A program made the position numbers and the translations under genes. The notes beneath the pieces were generated by a model. The model was not told the origin of the DNA and did not search any database. It saw only the letters and a list, made by a program, of their open reading frames with translations. This document shows, piece by piece, positions 16,439 to 24,192 of a stretch of 64,000 bases of DNA. Position 1 is the first letter of the stretch. Each line of letters begins with the position of its first letter. The stretch is from DATHZQ01 sp035458525 (GTDB lineage: Bacteria; Actinomycetota; Acidimicrobiia; Spongiisociales; UBA5794), in the NCBI GenBank assembly GCA_035458525.1, contig DATHZQ010000091.1, positions 62,001-126,000 of the forward strand, written 5' to 3'.

Positions 16439-18685
16439 TTGGTACGCCGCAAAGCCTCACCGATGGCCGTGCTCGCCGTCGTCGGCTTCGGAGTGTTCGT
16501 CGCCGCCGACGACCTGACGGTCGTGTCCACGATGCTCCGACCCATCATCGGCGACCTCGGCATCGTGCTGCCGGACGGCCTCGACGATGCCGCGTGGATC
16601 GTCAACGCCTACCTCATCGCCTACATCGCCGTGATGCCCTTCTCGGGCCGGCTCAGCGACATCTTCGGACGCCGCCGCGTCTACCTGGCGGCGCTTGCGG
16701 TGTTCCTGATCGGTTCGATCATCATCCCGCAGACGAACACCCTCGGTCCCTTCCTGTTCGGCCGGGTGCTGACTGCCATCGGGGGCGGTGCGCTGGTCCC
16801 GATCGGCATGGCCGTGGTCGGCGATGCATTCGCCGAGGCACGGCGGGCCCGAGCCCTCGGCATCCTCGGCGCCATCGACACCCTGGGGTGGGTGTGGGGA
16901 CCGCTGTTCGGGGCGATGCTGGTGCGATTCCTCTCGTGGCAGTGGCAGTTCTACCTGAACGTGCCGCTCGCCATCATCGGCATGGTGGCCGCCTGGTGGG
17001 CGCTGGCCGAGTACGACAATCCGGTCCGAGCCGGCAAGATCGACTGGATCGGGGCCACTGCGCTCACGGTCGCCTTGGTCTCGCTGAACCTCGCGCTTCT
17101 CGGAAGCGCCGAGATCCAATCGGTCAGCGGACTGGAGGAACTCACAGGATCGACGGGGGAAAGCCTGCGCTGGCTGTATCCGGTCGCTGCCGTGGCTGCC
17201 GTGGTGTTCTTCATCCGGGAACGCCGTGCGGACGAGCCGATCGTCGACTTCGACCTGTTCGCCGGCAGAAACCTCACCGCCGCGGTCATCATCAATTTCC
17301 TCGTCGGCGCCGCGCTCGTGATCGCCATGGTCAACGTCCCCCTCTTCGTCAACATCGTGGAGGTCAACCTGGAGCGGTCCGCGGTGATCGCAGGTTGGGT
17401 GCTGAGTGCGTTGACGGCAGCGATGGCGATCGCCTCCTACGTCGGCGGCAGGCTCACCGAACGCTGGTGGTACCGGCCCCCTGTTCTGCTCGGCCTCGCC
17501 TTGGCCGCCGGTGGGTACCTCGCAATGGGCATCGGCTGGGATGCCGACACCGAGTATCTGGCCATGGCCGTGCAGCTCGCAGTCCTCGGCATCGGTTTCG
17601 GCCTGGTCTTCGCTCCCACCACGGCCGCCGTCGTCGACGGCGCACCGGCCGACCGGCGCGGGACGGCAGCCAGCCTGGTGATCGTGATGCGCCTCATCGG
17701 CCTCAGCGTCGGCTTGTCGGCGCTGACGGCGTGGGGCCTCTACCGCTTCAACCAGTTCCGGGAGAACGTGGAGCTGCCGCCGCTGACCGACCCCAACTAC
17801 GCAACGGCCCTCGAGACCGCCCAAATCGAGGTCACGACGTCGGCACTCGCCGAGACGTTCCTCGGGGCTGCGTTCGTCACCCTGATCGCGCTTGCGGTGG
17901 CCGGCTGGATGCGGCGCGACCGCCATCCACCCGACGCTGCCGTCATGCCAGACGCTGCCACCGACGAAGCGGGACCGGACTCTGCCGAGGACACCACGAT
18001 CGCTGCCTTCACCAGCCACCAGCAAGGAGCCACCATGACCACGGCCACGAGCAGAATCCTCGCCATCGGGTTCGGCGTGCTGCTGCTCCTCGTCATCGGT
18101 CTCGGTGTTCTCGTGCTGTCGCAACGCGGCCGCATCGACGATCTCGCGGCCGAGACCACGGCCTTGCGGGACGACCTCGAAAGGGTCGAGTCGGGGACCG
18201 CGATCTTCGCCGCACAGATCACTGCGTTCCAGGAGGAGCTCGCGGGCCTGGCGCCAACCGTCGGCGGCGGGCTGGATGAAGCGGTCGCCGGCTTGGAAAC
18301 CTTCCGTACGTCCTCGCTCGAATTCGTCGTCGACATCAACGAAGTGATCCCGATCGACGTCGACGTCGTGCTCGATCGCGTGATCCAGGTGCCGGTCAAC
18401 ACGTCGATCCCCATCACAGAGACGATCGACACGACGATCACCATTGCCGGTCCGTTCGGCATCGACATCCCCCTCGACGTCACGGTGCCGGTTGACGTGA
18501 CGGTTCCCGTCGATCTCGACCTCGAGTTCCCCATCAACGAGACGGTTCCGGTGCGGACGGAGATCCCGGTCGACCTGTCGGTGCCGATCACGGTCGACAT
18601 CGCAGGAACCGAGCTCGCAACGCTCGCCGAATCGCTACAGCAGGGGCTGATCGCCTTCAAGGACGTCATCGAAGGTCTCGGCTGA
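16439..18685 (+). CDS. DHA2-type MFS exporter (P55/LfrA-like) fused to a membrane-anchored coiled-coil tail
   Basis: The first ~500 residues form a 14-segment DHA2 exporter with the motif GRLSDIFGRRRVY. It follows an LprG-like lipoprotein gene by 2 nt, the arrangement of the mycobacterial lipid exporter Rv1410-LprG. The frame then runs without a stop through a linker into a second module (from residue 533). That module has one transmembrane segment (about 540-560), a coiled coil (about 565-600) and a strand-rich tail with repeats such as IPLDVTVPVDVTVPVD. An AAGGAG lies 5 nt before the in-frame ATG at 18035, so a separate 216-residue product could be made. The TTG start at 16439 is supported by GGGAG 6 nt upstream; ATG 16463 is an alternative. 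Confidence 0.85.
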   Translation: MVRRKASPMAVLAVVGFGVFVAADDLTVVSTMLRPIIGDLGIVLPDGLDDAAWIVNAYLIAYIAVMPFSGRLSDIFGRRRVYLAALAVFLIGSIIIPQTNTLGPFLFGRVLTAIGGGALVPIGMAVVGDAFAEARRARALGILGAIDTLGWVWGPLFGAMLVRFLSWQWQFYLNVPLAIIGMVAAWWALAEYDNPVRAGKIDWIGATALTVALVSLNLALLGSAEIQSVSGLEELTGSTGESLRWLYPVAAVAAVVFFIRERRADEPIVDFDLFAGRNLTAAVIINFLVGAALVIAMVNVPLFVNIVEVNLERSAVIAGWVLSALTAAMAIASYVGGRLTERWWYRPPVLLGLALAAGGYLAMGIGWDADTEYLAMAVQLAVLGIGFGLVFAPTTAAVVDGAPADRRGTAASLVIVMRLIGLSVGLSALTAWGLYRFNQFRENVELPPLTDPNYATALETAQIEVTTSALAETFLGAAFVTLIALAVAGWMRRDRHPPDAAVMPDAATDEAGPDSAEDTTIAAFTSHQQGATMTTATSRILAIGFGVLLLLVIGLGVLVLSQRGRIDDLAAETTALRDDLERVESGTAIFAAQITAFQEELAGLAPTVGGGLDEAVAGLETFRTSSLEFVVDINEVIPIDVDVVLDRVIQVPVNTSIPITETIDTTITIAGPFGIDIPLDVTVPVDVTVPVDLDLEFPINETVPVRTEIPVDLSVPITVDIAGTELATLAESLQQGLIAFKDVIEGLG

Positions 18686-18710
18686 GCACCACCGGCTTGC
18701 CCGGCTAGCT

Positions 18711-18738
18711 TCAACGAGGTGAAGATTCACCTCGTTGA
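18711..18738. promoter_or_regulatory. 28-bp inverted repeat at the start of the decayed exonuclease gene
   Basis: Perfect 13-bp arms TCAACGAGGTGAA and TTCACCTCGTTGA flank the dinucleotide GA. The repeat covers the GTG start (18719-18721) and begins 26 bp after the MFS stop. It may be an operator, a hairpin hiding the start codon, or a terminator of the lipid-export unit. Confidence 0.45.
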
Positions 18739-19559
18739 CGGCACGTTCGAGCTGTTCCGTTGCCACATGGGCACGCCGCCGGCGCAGACGGCAACGAGAT
18801 CGGCGCGGGCCGGGGCTTGTTGCACACGCTGACGTCGCTGCTTCGCCAGGAGGACGTGACACACGTGGCGATCGCGTTCGACACCGTGGTCGATGCACCG
18901 ATGGATCGAGGACCCGACGGTCCGTGGAAGCAGCACGTCCTGGCGGCCGACATTTGCCCGCGCCCTGGGTCTTGCGGTGTGGCCAATGGCGCGACGCTAT
19001 GAAACGGACGATGCGCTCGCCACCGGCGCCCACAAGTTTGCCGGGGCGCGGGGCGTCGACCAAGTCGTGCTGTGCACTCGCGCCAAAGACCTGGCGCAGT
19101 GCGTCTGCGGCCACCGCGTCGTGATGCTCGACCGGGTCAACGACGTCGTCAGCACCGAGCCAGACGTCGAGGCGAAGTGGGGCGTGCCAACCTGATTCCT
19201 TCGCTCCTGGCCTCGTGGGCGACCGCGCCGGCGGCTTGCCCGGAGTGCCCGGTTGGGGGAGGAAATCCACCGCGACCGTACTCCGCCGCTACGGATCGAT
19301 CGAAGCGATCCCACCGGACGGCGCCAGCTGGGACGTGCAGGTGCTCAGCGCACGCCGGCTGGCGGCAACGCTCGTCGAGTGGCGACGCGAGGTGGTGATC
19401 TACCGCGAGCTCATCACGCTGGCGACTGATGTGCCCATCCCCGACGAGGTCGAAGATCTGCAAGGGCGCGGCGCCAAACGCGATGCCTTGGAGGCGATCT
19501 GCGAGCGGCTCGACGCGCCGGAGATCCTGGATCGCATCCCGGTCTGGCGCCCCGGCTAA
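18719..19559 (+). pseudogene. 5'-3' exonuclease (PIN/FEN-like), broken by several frameshifts
   Basis: Conserved exonuclease pieces follow each other in different frames. They are KIHLVDGTFELFR; then ADGNEIGAGRGLLHTLTSLL and THVAIAFDTVVDAP; then ALGLAVWPMARRYETDDALA and KDLAQCV; then GLPGVPGWGRKSTATVLRRYG (helix-hairpin-helix region). At least four frame changes are needed to read through. The intact protein would be about 280 residues, a stand-alone homologue of the DNA polymerase I 5' nuclease domain. With this many breaks no single product is possible. It is either a recent pseudogene or a badly sequenced gene. Confidence 0.8.
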
Positions 19560-20020
19560 TCGGGATGGTCGGTGCGCAGCCTGTCGAACACCCGGGACAC
19601 GGTCGCCATCTCCTCGCTGCTCATCTCGGCAACGAAATGGGCCTCGAGATCGGACAGGTGGGTCGCCGTCGCCGCTTCGATGACGTCCCGGCCGTGCGGC
19701 GTCAGCTTGGCCCACTGCACTCGCCGGTCAGACGCACACTGCAAGCGCTCGACCTGGCCCGCCGATGCCAACCGATCGACGAGGCGGGTGACGCCACCCG
19801 AGGTCAGCACCATCTGGTCGGCCAGTTCGGTCATCGACATCTGCTGCTCGCGTGAACGCCCGAGTCGCAACAGCGCTTCGAACGCGACGAGCGAGAGGTC
19901 GTGCCGTTCCCGCAGCGAGCGCTCGAACGTGCGCTCCAGCCGACGGGTCGCCTCGATCACCATGCCGAAAGCAGTGATTCGGTCGTCGGCGAGTACAGAT
20001 GCGGTATTTGGAGTGGCCAT
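19556..20020 (-). CDS. MarR-family transcriptional regulator
   Basis: A 154-residue winged-helix regulator. The recognition region reads SMTELADQMVLTSGGVTRLVDRLASAG and is followed by the wing DRRVQWAKLTPHG, both typical of MarR. ATG 20020 is preferred over the TTG two codons upstream. It is divergent from yceI with 97 bp between start codons; that gap holds the palindrome at 20047-20056. It probably represses itself and yceI, and many MarR proteins respond to phenolic or lipophilic compounds. The ligand is not visible. Confidence 0.88.
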   Translation of the reverse strand: MATPNTASVLADDRITAFGMVIEATRRLERTFERSLRERHDLSLVAFEALLRLGRSREQQMSMTELADQMVLTSGGVTRLVDRLASAGQVERLQCASDRRVQWAKLTPHGRDVIEAATATHLSDLEAHFVAEMSSEEMATVSRVFDRLRTDHPD

Positions 20021-20046
20021 GACCAACTACCTTACTCGTCAACTAT

Positions 20047-20056
20047 TGACATGTCA
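20047..20056. promoter_or_regulatory. Palindrome in the MarR/yceI divergent promoter
   Basis: A perfect 10-bp palindrome, TGACATGTCA, lies in an AT-richer stretch between the two divergent genes, 27 bp from the marR start. Flanking TTAC and GTAA extend the symmetry imperfectly. Its position fits a MarR-dimer operator controlling both genes. Confidence 0.5.
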
Positions 20057-20117
20057 GGTAAAGCTGATACGGTTACCTGCGCAGTCACATATCGCGCAAC
20101 GCAAGGAGTATCCCCTC

Positions 20118-20666
20118 ATGACCGAAACCCTCACGCTCCCCGCCGCTGGCACCTGGTCGCTCGACCCGGCGCACACCGTGGTCGGCTTCTCGGCGCGGCA
20201 TCTGATGGCCGCCAAGGTCCGTGGCACGTTCAAGTCGTTCAGCGGTGAGATCACGATCGGCGATTCACCGGAGAACTCATCCGTCACCGTGAGCATCGAT
20301 GCCGGATCGATCGACACCGGCGTGGAAGACCGTGACGGCCACCTGCGTTCGCCTGACTTCCTGAACATCGAGGAGTACGCAACCCTCGAATTCGCCTCGA
20401 CAGCGGTACGGCAGGCGGGGACTCACTACGAGGTCGACGGCGACTTGACCATCCGCGACATCACCAACCCGGTGACGCTCAAGCTCGAGCACCACGGTCT
20501 CGTGACCGATCCGTGGGGCAACAACAAGGCCCTCTTCTCGGCGAGCACCAAGATCAACCGGGAGGATTGGGGCCTCACCTGGAACGCACCGCTCGAAGCC
20601 GGCGGGTGGCTCGTTGGCAAGGACGTCACGATCGAGCTCGAAGTGCAGGCCGCACCCGCCTCCTGA
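20118..20666 (+). CDS. yceI: YceI-family lipid-binding protein (cytoplasmic form)
   Basis: A 182-residue YceI-like lipocalin-type beta barrel. Typical motifs are WSLDPAHTVVGFSARHL, VRGTFKSFSGEI, the acidic DGHLRSPDFLNIEEY, and NREDWGLTWN near the end. Family members bind isoprenoid or amphiphilic molecules. Unlike E. coli YceI, it has no signal peptide. AGGAG at 20104-20108 supports ATG 20118. Divergent pairing with a MarR regulator suggests induction by a small hydrophobic compound or an oxidant. Confidence 0.9.
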   Translation: MTETLTLPAAGTWSLDPAHTVVGFSARHLMAAKVRGTFKSFSGEITIGDSPENSSVTVSIDAGSIDTGVEDRDGHLRSPDFLNIEEYATLEFASTAVRQAGTHYEVDGDLTIRDITNPVTLKLEHHGLVTDPWGNNKALFSASTKINREDWGLTWNAPLEAGGWLVGKDVTIELEVQAAPAS

Positions 20667-20745
20667 ATCCCCCGACCCATCGACGCGGTCCCGGGGGATC
20701 GCCCACTGACCCCCCGGACCGCTGCAACCTGGGAGAATCCTCACC

Positions 20746-21264
20746 ATGCCCGGCATCCGTCGCCTCAACCACGCCGTCCTGTACGTCACGGATCTCGATG
20801 CGGCCCAGCGCTTCTACACCGAGGTGCTCGGCTTCACCGTCATCAGCGAGGAGCCGCGCTTCAACGCAGCGTTCCTGCAAGCCGCCGACTCGGCGAACCA
20901 TCACGACCTGGGCCTGTTCGGCCTCGGGCCCGACGCTCCTCGCCCCCAACGCGGGCGCGCCGGCCTCTATCACCTGGCCTGGCAGGTCGACACCATCGAC
21001 GAGCTCGCTGCACTTCGGGGCGCCCTTCTCGAAGCCGGCGCACTGTCGGGCGAGTCCTCTCACGGAGCGACCAAGAGCCTCTACGGCGTCGACCCGGCGG
21101 GCAACGAGTTCGAGGTCATGTGGATGTTGCCGAAGGCCAGCTGGGGCGAGTTCGCCGACAAGGCGATCGTCGAGCGCCTCGACCTCGCCGCAGAGCTCGC
21201 CCGCTGGTCCGGTGTCGGCACCGCCGACGAGTTGGGGGTTGCCTCGGCTGCGGCAGCCGGGTGA
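20746..21264 (+). CDS. VOC-superfamily (glyoxalase/extradiol dioxygenase-like) protein
   Basis: A 172-residue protein with two beta-alpha-beta-beta-beta modules. Likely metal ligands are His in LNHAVLYV (residue 9), His in GLYHLAWQV and Glu in EFEVMWM, the H-H-E set of extradiol dioxygenase-like VOC proteins. The N-terminal fragment matches catechol-2,3-dioxygenase-like families, but the protein is shorter than true dioxygenases. The substrate is unknown. Its stop is 13 nt before the TTG start of the next gene. Confidence 0.8.
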   Translation: MPGIRRLNHAVLYVTDLDAAQRFYTEVLGFTVISEEPRFNAAFLQAADSANHHDLGLFGLGPDAPRPQRGRAGLYHLAWQVDTIDELAALRGALLEAGALSGESSHGATKSLYGVDPAGNEFEVMWMLPKASWGEFADKAIVERLDLAAELARWSGVGTADELGVASAAAAG

Positions 21265-21277
21265 CCTGAGGCAGCGC

Positions 21278-22192
21278 TTGCTCGACTCCTCCCTGCTCCC
21301 CGAAGCCGGCGAAACGCTGCGGTGCGGGGTGCACGCACGCCGGCACGACTACGACCCCGGGGGAACGGCGATGAGCGCATCGACCCTGCTCGTCGCCGAG
21401 CTGGCCGGGCCTTGGCCCAAGCCGGTCTTCGAACATCCGGCACTGACGGGGCTGTCGGCCACCATTGAGATGCACTCCGGAACGGGGCGCATCCTCGCCG
21501 CGGTCCCTCCCCTGGGCTCCCATGAGCTGCGGCTGCATCGCTTCGACCGCGGACTCGATGGCGCCCTCGCCATGACTCATGTGGCGGAGACGCCGGACGA
21601 CATTCGCAGCCTGATCTCTGCCACCACTGCGCTCGACGCCATCCCGGCCGAAGCCGTCCTGGTCACAGAACCGGTGGTCTTGCTGTGCACGCAAGGCACC
21701 CACGATGTCTGCTGTGGCATCGAGGGCACCCGACTCGCCCTCGAGCTCGAGCAAGCGGGATTCAATGTGATGCGCGTCAGCCACACTGGCGGCCATCGCT
21801 TTGCGCCGACGGCACTCACACTGCCGAGCGGGCGGATGTGGGCATACCTCGATGCGCCGCTTCTGGCCGGCATCATCAAGCAGACCCTCGACCCCGCACA
21901 CGCCGCAGCCCTGTGCCGGGGATGGTGGGGTGCTGCGCCGGGCGCCGCCCAAGCCGCCGAGCGTGCGGTCTTTGCCCAGGTCGGATGGGCCTGGGAGCGC
22001 ATGGCGCGATCCGTCGCGCTGCAGGACCAGGACGGCGCACGATCGCTGTGGAGCGTTACCGGCAACGGTGCGACATGGCACGTTCGCACAGAGCCGGGTC
22101 GCACCGTGCCGGTGCTGGCATGCAGGGCATCCGGCGGACTCCCTGCCAAAGAGGCGACCGAGTACAGCGCAGTCGTGGTGGCCCGCCCCTGA
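21278..22192 (+). CDS. Sucrase/ferredoxin-like (thioredoxin-fold [2Fe-2S]) family protein
   Basis: A 304-residue protein of the sucraseferredoxin-like family. The core motif CTQGTHDVCCGIEGTRLA is followed by SHTGGHRFAPTALTLPSGRM and WAYLD. The cysteines and the HTGGH histidines probably bind a [2Fe-2S] cluster. TTG 21278 is chosen because GAGG lies 6 nt upstream and because the extra residues supply the family N-terminus (RCGVHARRHD). GTG 21329 and ATG 21371 are alternatives. The biochemical role of the family in actinobacteria is unsettled; oxidoreductase activity is inferred. Confidence 0.8.
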   Translation: MLDSSLLPEAGETLRCGVHARRHDYDPGGTAMSASTLLVAELAGPWPKPVFEHPALTGLSATIEMHSGTGRILAAVPPLGSHELRLHRFDRGLDGALAMTHVAETPDDIRSLISATTALDAIPAEAVLVTEPVVLLCTQGTHDVCCGIEGTRLALELEQAGFNVMRVSHTGGHRFAPTALTLPSGRMWAYLDAPLLAGIIKQTLDPAHAAALCRGWWGAAPGAAQAAERAVFAQVGWAWERMARSVALQDQDGARSLWSVTGNGATWHVRTEPGRTVPVLACRASGGLPAKEATEYSAVVVARP

Positions 22193-22888
22193 TCACGCAA
22201 GCCAGCGAACCGGCAGGCGCCGATCGATGCGAACCGACTCCGGCGTCACCGCACATCCGTACGCAACCACGTGGACGCCGACGGCCGCTGCAGCAGTGAC
22301 ATCGGCAACCCATCCTTGGTCTGCATCGCCACCAATCAGCAACTCGTCGACGTCCGGACGCTGCACGACGAAAGCGACCATCGCAGCTTGGCCGGCCGCT
22401 GCCGCTGCGCCGAGCGCAGCAAGCTGGCCGGCCGCCCGTGTCGACGGCGTCTGCGACAGTAGGGCGCTCCCCGCGCTCGCCCGACCACCCGACTTGACCT
22501 CGACCAACACCGGGCCATCGCTTGCGGTTGCCACGAGGTCGATGCGATGCCGCCCGAAGGGGACCTCACGATGGACATACGCCACGGGGCCGAACCCAGG
22601 CAGTTCGTGGCCGGCAAGCCAATCCGCCAGCAACGCAGGCGCACGCCAGGCTTCGAGCGCCACCCAGCAGCCGTCCCAAGCCCGGATTGCCGTGAATCGG
22701 GTCTTTCGTGTCGGATCCTCTGCGGGTCGGAGGAGGTAACGCCGTCCGGGCGTCGTCAGGTGGGTGAGGCGGCCGGTGTTGGGAAGGTGGGCACGAACCC
22801 GGCGACCGTCCTCCAAATCGACAACCACGACAAAGCGGTTGGGGCGCTCGACGAACGCGCCGGCGATCCACGATGTGGTGCCGCTCAC
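22193..22888 (-). CDS. sfsA: SfsA-family DNA-binding/nuclease-like protein
   Basis: A 231-residue SfsA homologue. It shows the family start ERPNRFVVVVDLEDGR, the motif AHLPNTGRL, and PVLVEVKSGG, whose D...E-x-K arrangement resembles PD-(D/E)xK nucleases. E. coli SfsA was named for stimulating maltose fermentation with altered CRP; its molecular function is unclear. The GTG start at 22888 overlaps the thiolase stop by 4 bp (GTGA), so it is translated together with the thiolase. No metabolic reason for that coupling is apparent. Confidence 0.85.
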   Translation of the reverse strand: MSGTTSWIAGAFVERPNRFVVVVDLEDGRRVRAHLPNTGRLTHLTTPGRRYLLRPAEDPTRKTRFTAIRAWDGCWVALEAWRAPALLADWLAGHELPGFGPVAYVHREVPFGRHRIDLVATASDGPVLVEVKSGGRASAGSALLSQTPSTRAAGQLAALGAAAAAGQAAMVAFVVQRPDVDELLIGGDADQGWVADVTAAAAVGVHVVAYGCAVTPESVRIDRRLPVRWLA

Positions 22889-24090
22889 ACCGCCTCGAGC
22901 AACACGGCGATTCCTTGCCCCACGCCGATGCACATGGTTGCGAGGGCCCAGCGCCCGCCACGCCGCCGCAACTCGAGGGCTGCGGTGCCGGCAAGGCGCG
23001 CCCCGGACATGCCGGTGGGATGGCCGAGTGCGATGGCGCCACCGTTGGGATTGACGTGCTCGGCGTCGTCGGGGACACCGAGCTCACGAAGCGAGGCAAG
23101 CGCCTGGCTGGCGAACGCCTCGTTGAGCTCGATCACTTCGATCTCACCGATGCCGAGTCCGCGGCGTTCCAGCAGCTTCCGAGTCGCAGGAACCGGCCCG
23201 ATGCCCATGATGCGCGGTGGTACGCCGGCCACCGCGGAGCCTGCGATCCGAGCGATGGGCTCGAGCGAGTAGCGCTCCACAGCCTGCCCTGAAGCGACGA
23301 GCATGGCCGCCGCCCCGTCGTTGATGCCAGAGGAGTTGCCGGCTGTGACGGTGCCGCCGTCGCGAAAAGCCGGCCGCAGCGCCGCCAGTCGCTCGACCGT
23401 CGTCTCGGGCCTCGGATGCTCGTCCTGGGTGACGAGGGTTGGGGCCCCGCGCCGCTGGGGGACCTCCACGGGAGTGATCTCCTCGGCCAGCACCCCGCTC
23501 TTCACCGCAAGGGACGTGCGCTGCTGGCTACGCCAAGCAAAGGCATCCTGGTCGGAACGGCTCACGCTGAACTCGTCCGCGACGTTTTCGGCTGTGACAC
23601 CGAGCGCATCGGTGTGACCCATCGCGCGCATGGCTGGGTTGACGAGGCGCCAACCCAGCGTCGTGCTGGCAATCTCGGCGGTTCGCGCGAACGCCGTCTC
23701 CGATTTGGGTATGACATGCGGCGCCCGCGACATGGACTCGACGCCCCCGGCGACGATCAGGTCTGCATCGCCGAGCGCAATTGCACGGCCGGCCTGAATG
23801 ACCGCATCCATACCGGAGCCGCACAGGCGGTTCGTGGTCGAACCGGGCACGTCGGTCGACAGCCCGGCGAGCAGGCCGGCCATCCTCCCGACGTTGCGGT
23901 TGTCCTCTCCCGCCTGGTTGGTGGCTCCCAGGAGCACGTCGTCCAACGCACCCCAATCCACCGAGCCGAGACGCTCGACGAGTGCCCGGATCGGGACCGC
24001 TGCCAGGTCGTCGGCACGCACCGTTGCAAGGGCGCCGCCGTACCTGCCAATCGGCGTCCTCACGAAATCAACGAGGAAGGCATCGCTCAT
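22885..24090 (-). CDS. Acetyl-CoA C-acyltransferase (PcaF/PaaJ-like thiolase)
   Basis: A 401-residue biosynthetic/degradative thiolase with all catalytic features. The nucleophile is C90 in TTNRLCGSGMDAV. NEAF lies in the last third, H357 in GHPTGMSGARL, and C387 in TMCIGVGQG. The N-terminal DNRNVGRMAGLLAGL is typical of the beta-ketoadipyl-CoA thiolase branch, which cleaves 3-oxoadipyl-CoA at the end of aromatic catabolism. No other aromatic-pathway genes are nearby, so a general 3-ketoacyl-CoA thiolase is equally possible. It is coupled to sfsA and divergent from the hydrolase-TetR unit. Confidence 0.88.
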   Translation of the reverse strand: MSDAFLVDFVRTPIGRYGGALATVRADDLAAVPIRALVERLGSVDWGALDDVLLGATNQAGEDNRNVGRMAGLLAGLSTDVPGSTTNRLCGSGMDAVIQAGRAIALGDADLIVAGGVESMSRAPHVIPKSETAFARTAEIASTTLGWRLVNPAMRAMGHTDALGVTAENVADEFSVSRSDQDAFAWRSQQRTSLAVKSGVLAEEITPVEVPQRRGAPTLVTQDEHPRPETTVERLAALRPAFRDGGTVTAGNSSGINDGAAAMLVASGQAVERYSLEPIARIAGSAVAGVPPRIMGIGPVPATRKLLERRGLGIGEIEVIELNEAFASQALASLRELGVPDDAEHVNPNGGAIALGHPTGMSGARLAGTAALELRRRGGRWALATMCIGVGQGIAVLLEAV

Positions 24091-24145
24091 GTGGCTCGAC
24101 GGTAGCGGCCCAGGGTTCCCCCTTTGACCTCCAATCCTAATTGTT

Positions 24146-24174
24146 TTAGTTTATTCACTATATTTCTTAGTTTA
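24146..24174. promoter_or_regulatory. Two TTAGTTTA direct repeats 21 bp apart in an AT-rich divergent promoter
   Basis: Identical 8-mers TTAGTTTA lie at 24146-24153 and 24167-24174, exactly two helical turns apart, in a strikingly AT-rich gap (24124-24180) between the thiolase and the hydrolase-TetR genes. A small palindrome AGTT-T-AACT overlaps the second copy. Candidates for binding are the TetR regulator encoded at 24987 or another activator. Confidence 0.5.
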
Positions 24175-24192
24175 ACTGAACCCGGAGGGCGA

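Noticed and set aside
16457..18124. Long minus-strand frame opposite the MFS exporter
   Set aside because: Low-complexity charged composition; the plus strand encodes the exporter with ribosome site and membrane segments.
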